Source of the DNA: Neisseriaceae bacterium
GTDB taxonomy: Bacteria; Pseudomonadota; Gammaproteobacteria; Burkholderiales; UBA11063
Direction of reading: 5' to 3'
NCBI GenBank assembly: GCA_947499925.1
Contig: CANMQR010000060.1
Coordinates: 1 to 5,571 of the forward strand
Length of the DNA stretch: 5,571 nucleotides
This document shows positions 5,123 through 5,571 of the stretch, piece by piece. A program made the translations under genes and the position numbers. The first letter of the stretch is position 1. Each line of letters opens with the position of its first letter. Under the pieces are notes generated by a model. It was not told the origin of the DNA. It saw nothing but the letters and a program-made list of their open reading frames with translations, and searched no databases.

Positions 5123-5571
5123 ATGTATCGTTATATTTATAATTTAATCTTTTTATTTGTCATGATGATTGGGCAATTTGCTTTTGCTAGTGCAATGCAA
5201 AGAGGGGACAATGCTACTACAACGCCAGTTGGTACGGGTGCGAAAGCTGTAGAATCTCCAAGTTTGAACCTGCCATTACCAAGTACTAATACCAAATATT
5301 ATGCGAGTTATGAAAGCATAAATTATAATGCAAATTCGCCAATCATTACGGTGAATAAGATTGTAGCTTTTGTAAATAGGGGGGTAGTAACTACCATTGA
5401 AGTTAATGATCAAATTAATCAAACTATACAAACTTATAAACAAAAAGGTTTACCACCTCCAAGTTCTGATGATATACGTAAGCGAGTAATTGATGAATTG
5501 ATTATGCAAAAGATAGAGTTGGATTTCGCAACCAGAACCGGAATAAAAACTACTGATATTGAAGTTGAGGG
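5123..5571 (+). CDS. surA: Periplasmic chaperone / peptidyl-prolyl isomerase SurA, N-terminal part (3' truncated)
   Basis: The frame runs open from ATG 5123 to the right edge, giving 149 residues. SurA is the main periplasmic chaperone that carries unfolded outer-membrane proteins, LptD among them, to the BAM complex; full-length proteins are about 430 residues with two parvulin domains, which lie beyond the edge here. A signal peptide occupies residues 1-24 (hydrophobic LIFLFVMMIG, likely cleavage at ASA|M). The SurA N-terminal chaperone domain starts near residue 77: NKIVAFVNRGVVTTIEVNDQI corresponds to the family D-K-[IV]-[AV]-A-V-V-N-x-x-V-[IV] block, followed by the L-P-P linker, the helix RKRVIDELIMQKIELDFATRTGIK and TDIEVE. 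Between signal peptide and this domain lie about 50 residues rich in N, T, S, P and Y, whereas E. coli SurA has only a few. The start is supported by the signal peptide and the RBS overlapping the lptD stop; pdxA or rsmA often follow in this operon, outside the window. Confidence 0.92.
   Translation, partial: MYRYIYNLIFLFVMMIGQFAFASAMQRGDNATTTPVGTGAKAVESPSLNLPLPSTNTKYYASYESINYNANSPIITVNKIVAFVNRGVVTTIEVNDQINQTIQTYKQKGLPPPSSDDIRKRVIDELIMQKIELDFATRTGIKTTDIEVE

Noticed and set aside
1..5571. Neisserial DNA uptake sequence (GCCGTCTGAA)
   Set aside because: No copy seen on either strand, so this marker gives no support for a classical Neisseria origin.

Overview
The window looks like chromosomal DNA from a low-G+C (roughly one third by eye) Gram-negative proteobacterium, gamma or beta. 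It encodes LPS transport (LptD), a periplasmic outer-membrane-protein chaperone (SurA) and a porin-like barrel, all diderm functions. The lptD-surA order is typical of gamma- and betaproteobacteria. No tRNA, rRNA, CRISPR array, insertion sequence or phage gene is visible. The content is mostly housekeeping, and I did not find a new multi-gene system.

Layout: (1) 1-354, plus strand: the 3' end of an outer-membrane beta-barrel gene, OprD-like, cut by the left edge. (2) 401-772, plus: a 123-residue secreted, cysteine-containing protein that I do not recognise. (3) 773-825: a convergent gap with a perfect 10-bp inverted repeat, a possible two-way terminator. (4) 826-1164, minus: a YjdM/PhnA-family zinc-ribbon protein. 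(5) 1229-2581, minus: mnmE, the tRNA wobble-uridine modification GTPase, which reads toward yjdM and may be cotranscribed with it. (6) About 2582-2685: a compact divergent control region with back-to-back extended -10 promoter elements. (7) 2686-5109, plus: lptD, full length. (8) 5123 to the right edge, plus: the N-terminal part of surA, 13 nt after lptD, with its ribosome binding site overlapping the lptD stop codon.

LptD and SurA work together: SurA escorts unfolded barrel proteins, LptD being a major client, to the BAM complex. LptD with LptE then inserts LPS into the outer leaflet. The porin-like protein at the left edge would be another BAM substrate. MnmE works in the cytoplasm with MnmG and is functionally unrelated to its neighbours.

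The points most worth a second look are a perfect 24-bp palindrome inside lptD, an LptD with only three cysteines, a long low-complexity segment between the SurA signal peptide and its chaperone domain, the mnmE start and promoter arrangement, a cluster of TAGCGATA octamers in mnmE, and the unassigned secreted protein.
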